DNA of 64,000 bases from Tilletia caries (Eukaryota > Basidiomycota > Exobasidiomycetes > Tilletiales > Tilletiaceae). Below are positions 22,441 through 33,098 of the stretch, in pieces. The translations under genes were made by a program, and so were the position numbers. Under the pieces are notes generated by a model. The model saw nothing but the letters and a program-made list of their open reading frames with translations. It was not told the DNA's origin and ran no database searches. Location: the NCBI GenBank assembly GCA_032718865.1, contig JALUTQ010000046.1, forward strand, positions 1,364,001 through 1,428,000, written 5' to 3'. The first letter of the stretch is position 1. Each line of letters starts with the position of its first letter.

Positions 22441-24321
22441 TGATGTGAACATATTAGGATTTTGTGTCTGGTGTTTGAGTGTGTCGGGCGGCATGTGTCC
22501 GACACAATATGGATCACCAGACACAGCATACGATGATCATTCTACTCATCTAACTTCAGCATATTACACGCTTTCCATGACAACCCGACACAGCTTGGCA
22601 GGTCACATCCCCCAGATCTTTCTAATTTCACTCTGTAATCATTTACAATGTGCAATCATCGCCTTTGACCCTCGACCTTTCCGTCTCGGTGGAAACATTG
22701 GACGGACTTGAGAGCGACCCTCCAACCGCTGGCTGAAAGGGAACGTCTCAAGATCCGGTCATGCCGAAATCAAAGGCAGCAAAGCAGTTGCCGAGCAAGA
22801 GGCTGCATCAAAATTCGGCTTTGACAGCCACTGAAGAAGATGCGCAGGCGGACGCGGAACCAGCGAAAAGAGAACTAGGCAAACCCGCGCATGACAACTG
22901 GGAGCCCAAGAAGAAGGAACTCATCATATGGGCCAAGCAGCGTTATCAAGAAGGGGAGTACGCCGAGATCGTGACGGGTACGAAGTTGCACTCCTATTTG
23001 GCGCACGAGCAGGTTGGACGGCAAACAAAGCGCCCCTGTAAGACTGGAGCAGCAACGGAGGATCAGACGGTTGGGTAAAGCACCATTGAGGCGTATAATA
23101 ATGCTATGATTGATCTTTGGTAGTCGCAGATGGGACCGATCGTACGGAGTATAGTGGTGCACTCCGCCACAACAATCAGCTCTCCGATCCCCACTTCGTC
23201 CTCGCCCTTTATCTGTTCCAGCGCTTCCATGTCCTCAGCGAGCCCATTCCCCGACCTCACCTACAACAGGACATGGTACGACATCCATCTGCTACGCGAC
23301 AAAGACGGCGCCTCGGAGCCCATATCTTACGACACTTACAAGAACCCAGTCACTAAGGCATTCAAAGCACTCGGACTCACCGGCTGCAAGAAGGTGACAC
23401 ATGCTGCGCGAGGTCTCGGTGCGCGCGAGGCGGAGCTCCTCGAGGTCTCCAGTGCCGAAATTGAACGGCTCGGAGGATGGAAGGCATCTGATGCAATGAC
23501 ACAATATTACCTCACCCATCTCCCAATCAGAGCACCTCGGGCAATGAGCGGCTTCAACCCAAACGGAGGCACTTACTTCCTTGCCCGCGATACCCTCGAA
23601 CCACCCCTTGCGCTGCAGAAGCAGATATTTTCTCAGATCGAGCATTGGCAAGCACGCGTCGACAACAAGAAGATCAGCACAAGCGGAGGCGCGGAAAAGT
23701 TCCTTTCGATTCTCTGTCTTCTGCGTCGCGTGATCCTTCAGGACGCTCCGGGTTTGCATGCCATCAACCGTGCTCATCCGGTCCTGCAAGATCCATTCTT
23801 CCGGTCCACCTCATTTGCGGCATGTGCCAAGCAGCAAAAAGTGTACCTCGACCAGCACCAGCAACCAGCCGAGCTTTCCCTCCAGCAAGTCGTTCCTACC
23901 ATCAGCGACAAGCTCAAGAAGATTGCACAGCAGCAGAGCGTGATACAGCAGCAGCTGTCGAGCATCCAAGAGGAGAAGAGCGCGACCGAGGAGTCTTCGC
24001 GACGTCGGGATGAGGCCATCATGTTCGAGGTTCAGCGGCACAATGCGACGATTCTCAAGCTACAAGCAGCTCCCGCCTCTGCGTTCATGTCTTCCTCGAC
24101 GCCCAATACCACCAGCGACATTCAGGCGCCCAACTCCTCCCTTGCTGTGGTTCCTTCCCATCTTCTTCCCTCATCCCACTCAGCACTTCTTCCTCCTCCT
24201 CCTTTCACCTCTACTTCCAATCCTTTTCGATCCGCAGCAGCAGCAGCAATGGAGTACGATGCGGCCGCCGTAAACCTCGCCGAGTCCACGACGTACGAGC
24301 TCGGGACACCGGTCAATACAG

Positions 24322-24943
24322 TAAGGTTGTCCCCGGAGTTGACGCGGAGCTGGGGTTTTGCGGACTCCGTACTCCTCCGACGGAGGGCTCCGCCGGAGGC
24401 GGAGCGCGGAGCTCACTTTTGAGGAATTTTTGGTCTTAAAAAAGCACGGAGTCCGCCCGGAGGACTCCGCCGTAATTTACGCGGAGCGCGGAGCCCAATC
24501 CTGAGCGGACTAGCCGAAAGTGCGGAGCGCGGAGTCGTCAAAATTGTGTGAAAATTCCGGCGGAATTTCCGCGGAATTCCGAGAAAATAGGCATCGTCGA
24601 GACACGCGCAGGGGATAAAACAGGCATCTTCATCCGTTGAGAACTTCAAAACAGCACTGGAATCAATACCGCAACAATGTCGGAATGTATAGCTCTGATT
24701 GTATTAGAGTCATTCTGAGAGCAAATTATACCACCACTGCGCTCCGACGGAATTCCGCGGAATTCCGAGCTCCGCATACACGGAGCACGGAGGAGCATTA
24801 TGAAAACGCGCAGAAAAAACGCGGAGCGCGGAGCTGGGATTTCAACTTTTGTAAAATTCCGTCGGAACGCGGAGCTGGTTTTTTTCAGCTCTGTCTCAGT
24901 CTGCAGAGGTGGAGCCCTCCGCGTTACTCCGGGGACAACCTTA
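24322..24943. mobile_element. CGGAG-keyword non-autonomous element G1
   Basis: 622 bp with terminal inverted repeat starting taaggttgtccccgg and ending ccggggacaacctta. The interior is packed with gcggagcgcggag and ggaattccgcggaattcc. It lacks the ~115-bp segment with the paired tcacgtga sites present in G2; the deletion lies between gaattccg-like repeats. The flanks do not show an exact 8-bp duplication (caatacag against gactatac), so one side may be altered. Inserted in the Crypton 3' exon. Confidence 0.8.
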
Positions 24944-24992
24944 GACTATACTGAGCGGAAATTACTATGGAAAGAAGTGATTGCGGTTCGAG

Positions 24993-25779
24993 TAAGGTTG
25001 TCCCCGGAGTTGACGCGGAGCTGGGGTTTTGCGGACTCCGCACTCCTCCGACGGAGGGCTCCGCCGGAGGCGGAGCGCGGAGCTCACTTTTGAGAAACTT
25101 TTGATCTTAAAAAAGCACGGAGTCCGCTTGGAAGACTCCGCCGGAATTTGTGCGGAGGCGGAGCCCAATCCTGAGCCCACTTGCCAAAAGTGCGGAGCGC
25201 GGAGTCGTCAAAATTGTGTGAAAATTCCGGCGGAATTTCCGCGGAATTCCGACGGAGCTATGAGGTCACGTGATAGTTGAAAATAAGGGTCACGTGACCT
25301 CATTTTGGGTGCGCTCCGCCGGAATTCCGCAAAATTTCCGCGGAAAGTGCGGAATTTCGAGAAAAAAGGCATCCTCGAGACACCCGCAGGGGATAAAACA
25401 GGCACCATCATCCGTTGAGAGCTTCAAAAATAGCACTGGAGTCAATACCGCAACAATGTCGGATGGTGAATGTATAGCTCTGAGTGTATTAGAGTCATTC
25501 TGAGAGCAACTTATACCACCACTGCGCTCCGACGGAATTCCGCGGAATTCCGAGCTCCGCATACACGGAGCACGGAGGAGCATTACGAAAACGCACAGAA
25601 AAACGCGGAGCGCGGAGCTGGGATTTCAATTTTTGTATAATTCCGTCGGAACGCGGAGCTGGTTTTTTTCCGCTCTGTCTTAGTCTGCGGAGGCGGAGCT
25701 CGCCTCAGAAAGTCAAAATTCCGGCGGAATTTGGAAGTGCGGAGGCGGAGCCCTCCGCGTTACTCCGGGGACAACCTTA
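24993..25779. mobile_element. CGGAG-keyword non-autonomous element G2, 8-bp TSD
   Basis: 787 bp, same ends as G1, flanked by the exact duplication GGTTCGAG (24985-24992 and 25780-25787). The interior has gcggagcgcggagct words, ggaattccgcggaattcc words and a central ~130-bp unique core (around 25375-25510). It also has an inverted pair gaggtcacgtga / tcacgtgacctc at 25262-25300. Removing the element and one flank copy restores a Crypton reading frame. Confidence 0.92.
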
Positions 25780-25807
25780 GGTTCGAGAGCTTGGGGATAG
25801 TGACTAG

Positions 25808-26320
25808 CACATAGTGAGGTGACTGTAGGACGCCCTTATCGCCTTCCTCCCCAATTCCACGTGGGAGCAAAACTAGATCACGTGACCCCACTTCCAGCTA
25901 AAGCCCCCCCCGGACACCCCCAAAACAAAAGGACAGCCTTGTCCATCTCCATTGCTATCATGTCTGATCCTGCCCGCTACGCGCTAACTCTAACCCGCAA
26001 AAAAATGGTGAATGTTATCCTAACTTGGCGACCAAGTCGAAAAAAGAGGGAAAAAGAAAAACAGAACGGTCACATAAGGATTCTAACCGCAGACCTGCGG
26101 AATCGCAAGCCGCGTCACTAACCGCTGCGCTATCAGGGAAAGTTGATGTCAATTCTAATTGTTTGTAATGTATAAGCATTTTCGACGTGTGCGTGCTAAT
26201 GAAAGATAGTAGTCAAATTCTGTAGCGGGCGGATTGCATTGGGGAAAGTTCACGGCGCCAGCTTTTTGGTGACTAAAACGGGATTGTGACTAGAGCAGTT
26301 TGCATATTGCTTCGAGTGAA
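25808..26320. other. No protein gene; tRNA-like sequence at 26071
   Basis: Mostly AT-rich DNA with two cacgtg sites (25857 and 25877). The only structured item is the tRNA-like sequence listed separately. Confidence 0.5.
26071..26139 (-). tRNA. tRNA-like sequence (probable pseudogene or SINE head)
   Basis: On the minus strand, 'tagcgcagcggttagtg' is a good Pol III A box and 'ggttagaatcc' matches the B-box spacing, with one base changed from ggttcgaatcc. A possible anticodon arm gcgg...ccgc lies between them. The 5' and 3' acceptor strands do not pair, so a functional tRNA is unlikely. Confidence 0.35.
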
Positions 26321-27300
26321 TTAATTATTTTTGCGGGCAAAACGCGAGGAGACACAAAGGCCCTTGGCGAGGTTCTCATCGAGCCAAGTGCGAAGCGCAT
26401 TTGAGCTCGGGGTCGGAGAGGGAGTAGAGAGGGCCGAATGGAGGTTGGGCGTCGGGTTCCAGCTGAATGGCGTGATCGTGGGATCGGTGTGGGGGAAGGC
26501 GATCGGCTTTAGCCTTGCTGAAAGCGTCAAGAAGATCGTGATATTGTGGAGGCACAAGGTCATGAAGCTGGGCAAGGTACTCACAGTATCGGCGACGGCA
26601 GCATCGTGGCTGTCGTCGTCATCTTGATTACCAAAGACGGCCGCTACAGAGAGGGTTTGATGGGACGAGGGCGAGATGAGGAAAGGGATGAAGCCGTCCT
26701 CAGCGGCTTCACGAGCGATGGTGGTGGACGAAACTTGGACGATGCGAGGAGACGGAGGACGAGGAGAACTTTGTGGAGGAGGCGAGACAATGGGGACTGC
26801 GGGGAGCGCACGGACGGAGGGGTCCGGCGCGCGGCAGGACTTGAGGCACAGACTGGAGCTGAAGGTGATGGAGTTACGCGACCAGTCGATGTGGGGGTTG
26901 TGGCGGCGGAGCCAAGGGATGCCGAGGACGATGAGGTAGCGGTCGAGGGTGGTGAGGTGGAGGCTGAGGCGTTCTTGATGGGTGTCGATGTGGAGAGGAA
27001 CTTCGGAGGAATGGGTAACGGGTCCGGAGGAGATGGGGCGGCCGTCGATGACGTTGAGTGGGAGGGGTTCGGAGAGCTTGAAGGACGGGAGGTGGTGGTT
27101 CTGGGCGAAGGAGATGTCGAGGAAGGATGCGGTCGCGCCCGAGTCGATCATGGCGTATGTCGAAATCGGGCCATCGCTTGTTGGGATCTTGACGGGAATG
27201 ATGAGATGGTGGTCGCTGGGCGTGTGAGAAGAGAGGGAGAGGGCAGAAAGTGAGAGGATGAGGTGGTTGGAGGGCAGTTTACTGCTGCTCATCTTGAGAG
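26321..27300 (-). pseudogene. Ty3/gypsy pol start: aspartic protease, truncated
   Basis: Minus-strand frame in the +1 phase relative to the upstream gag. It encodes a retropepsin with IDSGATASFLD (catalytic DSG) around 27160 and YLIVLGIPWLRRHNP, then a Pro/Ser-rich linker. It reaches [13 protein letters not shown], the conserved lead-in to reverse transcriptase, where the frame breaks and meets a stop at 26321. All of RT, RNase H and integrase is absent from the window at this side. The gag/pol overlap with a phase step suggests the usual recoding, but the slippery site was not located. Confidence 0.75.
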
Positions 27301-28340
27301 GACTGAGCGTTGTCGTGCTCCCGATACTGGTCTGGCTCGGGAGCGAGCGAGGAGGAGACCGCAGCGGCTTGGCCCGGGCGGCGAGCAGACTGTTGACGTT
27401 CGCGATTGCTTTTGCGCGGGCATCCGTCGGCGTAGTGTCCGGCGGCTCCACAGTAGGAGAAGAGGCCCAAGTCACGCCGACGCTGCTTCTCCGCGTCGGT
27501 GAGAGGCTGATGGCGGGGGGTGCTGGCGTCCAGGTCCATTGGGGTGAGACCGGAGCGGTTGGGCGCGGGAGAGGCGCCAGGTGGGCGGGAGCTGAAGGTG
27601 TTGGTGCCAGTGTGGTTGCCGGGGGTGGTGATGGTGCGGAGGGCGAGGCGAGAACGGGCGTGCCGCTCGTAAAGGCGGTTATCGAGGCGAGTGGCGAGTT
27701 CGGCGAGAGACATGATGTCGTGGGGCTCGCGGTCGGCGTAGGCGAGGGCGTCCTTGACGTTTTCCTTGAGGCCGTCGTAGTAGCGAGCCCGGAGAGCTTC
27801 GTCGTTCCAACCCAGCTGTGTGGCAAGGTGGAAGAAGCGGGTGGAGTATGATGCCGCGGAGCCGGTCTGGACGAGGGTCTGGAGGTCGTGAGTGAGCGTC
27901 TTCTTGAGGTCAGTTTCTCCTTGGCTGCGGAGGAACTGGCGCTCGAAGTCGTCCCACTCCATGTCGAGGTGGGAACCGCTCTTGAGGAAGGGCTCGAACC
28001 ATTCGAAGGCCTCGCCGCCGAGCCATGAGGCGGCGTAGACAATCTTGCTGGCATCGGAGGCGAATGAGGGGGCGTTGGCGGCGAACTTGAGCTTGAGGTG
28101 GGCCAGGAACGAACCGGCTTCGCGCCGATTACGGCCATTGAACTCCGGTGGATCGGAGACCTTGACGCGAAAGGCAGGGTCCAGGTTGGCTGAGGCGGCC
28201 AGGGCGAGTTGAGCGCGGAGGGATTGAATCTCGGATTGAAGCTGGGCGGTAGTTGGGGCAGGCGTGGGGGTGCTGGACATGGCGAGGCAGGGCTTGAGGA
28301 CAGGATGGTGATTTGCAGCGCTCGGGGCTTGAGGTTGCAT
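27279..28340 (-). CDS. gag: Ty3/gypsy gag with atypical zinc knuckle
   Basis: 353 residues. A coiled-coil start (TTAQLQSEIQSLRAQLALA) is followed by the retrotransposon gag domain (DPPEFNGRNRREAGSFLAH, YAASWLGGEAFEWFEP, WDDFERQFL, YSTRFFHLATQLGW, ALRARYYDGLKENVKD). A basic/Ser region then leads to a nucleocapsid-like finger near residue 302. This reads LFSYCGAAGHYADGC: the spacing C-x2-C-x4-H-x4-C is kept, but the first Cys is Phe. The protein would form the particle shell. Start codon at 28340, chosen because it precedes the coiled coil; MSSTPTPAPTT further on is an alternative. The frame is intact although pol is truncated. Confidence 0.8.
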   Translation of the reverse strand: MQPQAPSAANHHPVLKPCLAMSSTPTPAPTTAQLQSEIQSLRAQLALAASANLDPAFRVKVSDPPEFNGRNRREAGSFLAHLKLKFAANAPSFASDASKIVYAASWLGGEAFEWFEPFLKSGSHLDMEWDDFERQFLRSQGETDLKKTLTHDLQTLVQTGSAASYSTRFFHLATQLGWNDEALRARYYDGLKENVKDALAYADREPHDIMSLAELATRLDNRLYERHARSRLALRTITTPGNHTGTNTFSSRPPGASPAPNRSGLTPMDLDASTPRHQPLTDAEKQRRRDLGLFSYCGAAGHYADGCPRKSNRERQQSARRPGQAAAVSSSLAPEPDQYREHDNAQSSQDEQQ

Positions 28341-28399
28341 CTGGTCTACTGTAAGAAACGAGAGGACGAGGTGCAGAGGAACACGTGGGTGGCAGGGGG

Positions 28400-28948
28400 T
28401 TCGAGGTCAGGAAAGCCAGGAGCAGCTGCGCAAGTCGAGTGGGAGTGCAAGTAGAATGTGAGGGTAAGATTCGACTTGTGAAGGCAAGACCAGATGAGGA
28501 GATAGATACAAATGGATACAGGATTCGCGGGTCTTATATAGCTTCGTCGTCAGAGGAAGAGCAGGGGAAGCGTAGGGGAATACTCGTGGGTGTCCAGGAG
28601 CAGGGCGAGGAACAGGGAAGCGAGGGCGAGGTGGCGAGAGCAAGGAATGGCGAGGGAGACGAAGGCGAGGAGTGGCGAGGGCGAGGCGAGGGAGGCGAGA
28701 GGCCGAGAGTCGGTGCAGAAGTGTCGAGGGTGATGGCACGGACAAGGCGAGGCGAGGTGGCGGGGCGAGATGACGAGGCGAGGTGGCGAGAGGCCGTGGC
28801 GAGGTGGCGGGGCGAGGTGGTCGTGTGGCGGGGCGAGAAATGAGGTGGCGGATGGCGATGGGCGAAGCAGCGAGCTGGGAACCGAGCTCACACGTGGAGA
28901 ACGGAAGTAGCATTCTCTACGTTTTGCTAATCATCGCTCTATACCTCA
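28400..28948. repeat. GC-rich imperfect minisatellite (gcgaggtggcgag)
   Basis: From about 28600 to 28860 the plus strand repeats words such as ggcgaggcgaggtggcgaggg in irregular tandem order. It lies upstream of the gypsy gag and could be part of its 5' LTR or leader, but no LTR partner is present to confirm this. Confidence 0.5.
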
Positions 28949-31902
28949 TTGGTTCCTTCACTTCAGCCTCCTTTCCGATTTCCCGAGTCACAAGAGCGGT
29001 TCGAGCAGCTGAAATCGACCACGGCATTCGACGACTACCTTCAGTTTTCCCAGAGTCAGTCTGTCAAGAGCTCCCAGCTTTCTCAGCTCCATGTTCCACC
29101 GGCGCCAAACCAAGAGAACCAGGCCATTCGGGAACAGCTGCTCCGACCCCCTGTCCTCCCCTCATCCGCGCAAGCCCGTTCGTCCAGCCTTCAGCTTCCC
29201 ACCGGCAGCCGACAAGGGTCTCGGGAGCCCAGTCCGGTCGGAAAGTCGTCGCGACCTGCTGCTCCTAAGGTCTTCAATGGATACGTCATGGGCAGCGGCG
29301 AAACGTCCGGTTCCGCGAAGGAAAATGCTCGCGATGCAGGCGGCAGCGACGGTGATACCAGCAGCCACGAAGACGAGAACGATGAGGATCTTCCTTCCGC
29401 TTCGAAGCTATCGAGCAAGGTGCGGCATCTTTCTGCATCCAACCCTTCTCCACGACGTTCTCCATCGCCTGGTCCCAGCAAGAAGAAGGCACGAGCGAAC
29501 CCCGCTCCCAGACGCTCTGCGCCTCCGACGGCAGAGGAGCGCAAGCTGCTTGCTCAAGCTAAGAAAGCGCCAACGCCACCGACGGAACCGCGAAGGCCGT
29601 TGAGCAATCCGCCTCGCAGGATGACACGGGCGACATCTCAAGAAGCTGCGTTGCCTCCCTCGCCGGCAGCACGAGCTCGAGCAGCACAACGACAAGCTCC
29701 AGTTAGCGTCGGCGATGGGTTCGAAGACTGCGAAGGCGAGAACGAAGGCCCCTCGTTCTTGGACATCATAGCAGCGCAGCAGAAGAAGACGGGCCGCGAG
29801 CTCGCAAGGGTTCCGACGAACACAACGAACGCCCTTGCCGTTTCCAAGCAGGATGAAGCCCTTACTCAGTCAGCACGTGAGGCCAAGCTGGGCGCTCCCA
29901 TGTACGAGGGCGACGTCCCTCTCTCTCGTGCTGCTGAGGCAAGTCTTCTCGGCTGGACGGTGGCCGAAGGCTACGAGGGATTCAAGTACATCAGCACGTT
30001 CAAGAAGGGCGACAAGATCAAAGAGAGCTGGTTGTGTCTCAAGTGTGGCGAACCCAAGACGGCGTCGATGCAAGGCAACCCAACCAATCTCAAGCTACAT
30101 CTCGGATCTTGCAACGGTCCCAAAACCGACGCTGCCGCCGCACTTATCCGACAAGCCGAAGAAGGCGCGGAGAAGCGATCGTCTATGCCGGAAACATCGA
30201 CTCTCGCTGGCTCATATCGCGGAACCAGCGTCCGCGGCTGGCTGAACGCACATCAAGCTCTGGATATCGACTTGACCCGAAGGCTGGCCCTCGTCTGCGT
30301 GATTCGGAATGCTCTCCCCTTCACCCTGCTCAGCTCCGTCTCGATGAAGAAGCTGATCCGATCTCTTGATCATCGTGCTACCACGTCCTTCAAGAGCGCC
30401 CGGCAGGTACAGCGCGACCTCAAAAAATTCAACTCTCACCTGGCGTCCAATCTGATCTCTGAGCTCCAGGGCATGGACACCCTCATGGCTCTACAACACG
30501 ACGGATGGACCAACGAAGGCTTTCAGCATTCCTTCATGGGAATAATCGGCTCTTATGTCGACGCCAAGTGGGAATATCACGAGCGCCTCCTTTCGTTCGA
30601 CGTCGTTCAAGAAAAGCACAGTGGCGCTACCTTCGCAGAACATCTTGTCCGTACGATCAAGAAGCTGAAGTTGGACGACAAGTGGTACGGGGCGGTTGTC
30701 AGCGACTCGGCGGGAACAAACACACGCATGTTGACGCTGATGGAGCACAACTTGGAGGAGGAACACATGCAGCAGCGTGATCCGTCGGCTCATCAGGACG
30801 ATCTCTCCGTGCAGAAGATGCTGAAGGCGTCCTGTTCGGCGTTTCCTAAGGCCAGCCTACGGAACACGGGTACATGGACGGCCAACGACTATCGGATCCT
30901 CTGCCTCAATCACCACATCAACCTCGCGGTTCGGGCCGGATTTGCAAAGTTCGACATCAAAGTCAAAACGAAGACACAGCGGAAGGTTTTTGGACATCCG
31001 TCCCAAGCCTAGAATCTCCGTCGTGGACGAGAACGGAAAAAGAGATCATCCTCTCGGACTCGGACGACGTGGAGCCGGAAGAAGATGAGGAGGACGACGC
31101 CGTCGAGGACGGTGAGGAGGAAGAGGAGGATGGAGACGATGTTATCTCCCCTCTGGACCTCGCCGAGGACGAAGACGACGAAGAGGCCCTTCCCGAAATG
31201 GCTCCTGGCGAAGAAGATATTGGCTCAGACGACGACGGAGGACCGGAGGCAAGTGGAGAGACCCGTCCTTCCGGTAACCAGAGCAAGCCTGTGAACGGAG
31301 TCGCCAAGCTGGCCGCTTTCACCACATGGATACACCGCAGCAGTCAGCGTCAAGTAGCGTTCAGGCGTCGAATGCAGCAGGAATACCACCACCAACCCTT
31401 GCTTGCCGAAGCTCCCTTCCCGTCGAAGCCGAACAAGACCAGATGGAATTCCCACTTTGCCATGATTCAAAGTGCTCTCGACATTCGAGCGGCCATCGAC
31501 TCGCATTGTCGAGCGCACATCGGGGTCCGGGGCGAGGTGCTGGGGGACTAGCTGCTCACCGACACGCAGTGGCAGCAGCTCAAGCTCTTGGAGCCGATTC
31601 TAGGGCTGGCGGCTTCGATTACGAAGAAGATGGAGAAGACGGAGGGAACACTCTACGCGGATCTCGACTACCACGCCAGTCTTCGGGACGAAATTGCGGC
31701 ACATGTTCGTCGGGCGGCAGCAAATAACGCACTTGATGAGGAGACCAGAGGCGAAATCACGAAGTTCCTCAACGCGATGGAGAACAAGCTGCGGAAATAC
31801 AGAAACATCGCCCTCCGCAATCGCGTTATATTGGCGGCCACCCTCCTTCACCCCAACAACCGAAAGCTGTTCAAGATCTCCTATCCAACTTACCCAGGAA
31901 CG
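28949..31902 (+). pseudogene. BED-type hAT transposase, C-terminus lost
   Basis: 687 codons open from 28949 to 31012. An N-terminal Ser/Pro/Lys-rich region is followed by a BED-type finger (SWLCLKCGEPK ... NLKLHLGSC), then the hAT core: HDGWTNEGFQHSFMGIIGSY, VVSDSAGTNTRML and RILCLNHHINLAVRAGF. Near 30990-31040 two small phase changes, at ggttttt and ggaaaaag runs, lead into an acidic stretch (EEDEEDDAVEDGEEEEED) and FPSKPNKTRWNS. An in-frame TAG occurs at 31549-31551. Coding resumes with LEPILGLAASITKKMEK and ILAATLLHPNNR. At about 31899 the sequence changes abruptly into the DUF6589 3' fragment, so the hATC dimerisation domain is missing. Terminal repeats were not found. Confidence 0.8.
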
Positions 31903-32407
31903 TCCACTCTTTGTCTGCACCGTGGCACCTTTTGCTCAACTGGACTTACACGATCTTCAAGTTGCACTTTTCGACGGAGGCGGTCGCAAAAGAAGCGTCG
32001 CTGGAGCGATGCCGTGACGCACTGCATCGATCAGCCACGCTCATCCGCGAGAAAGAACCATCGTATAGTGAGGCCATGGCTCTGCTCAAAGATGTATTCG
32101 CAGGGAGGGTTCAAAATGCTGTGGAGTAAGTCCACCCACCTGCTCAAGCGATGTAGACCTGTCCCGTACTACTCACCTCATGTGTCGTTGACAGGCGGAC
32201 ACTAGGCCAAAAGGAGCGGCGGTCTTCCGTGCGAATTTGGAGTCCCATAAACGAGAGCGTAGTCGTTGAGGTTGTCGAAGCAACCACGAAACTCCTTTTC
32301 TCGAGAAAGGAGATGGACGCGGCGACTCTGCGAAAAGACGACATCGGCGTTAACGTGCGCTTGTTCATGCGTGACGCAGCATTGGCCTTTGAACTACTGA
32401 TGCGGTG
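31899..32407 (+). pseudogene. DUF6589 3' fragment, duplicate of 9498-10003
   Basis: Nearly identical over about 510 bp to the end of the gene at 9498-10003, including the 69-bp intron and the stop codon. Seen differences are few, such as aaatatgtatttg against aaagatgtattcg. The left border has the short overlap tccactctttg with the hAT sequence. The right border continues into the same actatagtc block as in the first copy. Confidence 0.88.
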
Positions 32408-32785
32408 AAGTATGGGGACATTGCGACTATAGCCGCAGGCCCGACCACCACCGGTCCACCGCTATAGTCAGACTATGACATCATTGCCCATGAAACACTA
32501 TAGCCAGTCATAGTGCGACTATTATTGTTGGATAGTCGAACCATAGTTCGACTATATCCAATTTTCGGCAATGGAAGGCGACCTACACTATAACTCATTA
32601 TAGTCTGAAATTTCATGTGCAACTATAGTGCGAAAATTGTTGTCCCAAAGTCCGACTATAGTGGCGCACAGGCATTTCAATTTTGGCTATAGTCACACTA
32701 TAGTGCAAAATTTGGCTGCACAAAAGCCTGCGACTGTATTCGACTATTATGGCACTATAGTCAGAGTTGCGACTATGATTATTTC
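32408..32785. repeat. actatagtc element, copy 3, part left of copia
   Basis: Matches 18962-19340 and 10018-10380 nearly base for base. It stops at gattATTTC, where the copia LTR begins; the rest of the element resumes at 39224. Confidence 0.9.
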
Positions 32786-33052
32786 AGTTGAAGAACGGAG
32801 CGCTCGGGATGAGCCGGTGGTGATAGGACGGTAGGGAAGACGGATGAGACCGGCGGGGAATGATCAGCGGGGGGAAGAATCGATGAATGAACATAGGCCA
32901 AACCACCAACGCGGTGTATCCACACTCCTTCTTGTCTACCTCCTTTTACTCACTCAATCAGACAGACATCTTCCTTGTTCCACACATACTGGACTGAGGT
33001 ACGTCTGTGGTTGACAGTCTACTGCGCACCTACGGAGGCTGGTTTCTCAACT
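32786..33052 (+). repeat. Copia 5' LTR
   Basis: Starts agttgaagaacgg and ends ggtttctcaact, giving short imperfect inverted ends (agttga...tcaact). No obvious TATA box was seen. Confidence 0.93.
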
Positions 33053-33064
33053 TGGTAGCTCCGC
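33053..33064 (+). other. Copia primer-binding site
   Basis: tggtagctccgc directly after the 5' LTR. The first seven bases equal the Ty1 primer site for initiator tRNA-Met (tggtagcgcc). Confidence 0.65.
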
Positions 33065-33098
33065 TTCTTCCCCTTACAGATACGTACTCTATCCCAAC

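Larger units (their letters stand above)
22761..25807 (+). pseudogene. Crypton tyrosine recombinase (Ndc10-like), interrupted twice
   Basis: The ATG at 22761 opens a Lys-rich N-terminus with NWEPKKKELIIWAKQRY and VTGTKLHSYLAHEQVGR, as in Crypton N-terminal domains, then a stop at about 23076. YNNAMIDLW lies in another frame nearby. From about 23150 the catalytic region reads LALYLFQRFHVLSEPIP, and after a phase change near 23250 DLTYNRTWYDIHLLRD, then THAARGLGAREAELLEVS (the H-x-x-R signature), GGWKASDAM and QYYLTHLP with the presumed nucleophilic Tyr. This matches the Ndc10 domain II/YR fold. A Gln-rich coiled coil and Ser/Pro stretch follow. The last exon is split by two insertions (24322-24943 and 24993-25779); the pieces between them encode TERKLLWKEVIAVREL, reminiscent of a GCR1_C tail. 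The expected first catalytic Arg segment is deleted. Confidence 0.75.

Noticed and set aside
22280..22711. Plus-strand 143-codon frame
   Set aside because: It covers the atactgcagtat repeat and AT-rich DNA; Cys/Tyr-rich content comes from the keyword.
24122..25280. Short frames across the CGGAG elements
   Set aside because: They repeat the same residues because of the keyword arrays and recur identically in G1, G2 and G3; not genes.
26546..27253. Plus-strand 235-codon frame
   Set aside because: Gly/Glu/Asp-rich antisense of the gypsy protease region, with no recognisable motif.
26321..28138. The full 605-codon minus-strand frame as one protein
   Set aside because: Its first half is a Ser/Pro-rich shadow of the gag frame; only the part after about 27300 matches a protease.
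29408..29695. Minus-strand Arg/Ser/Cys-rich frame
   Set aside because: Antisense of the Ser/Pro-rich N-terminus of the hAT transposase.
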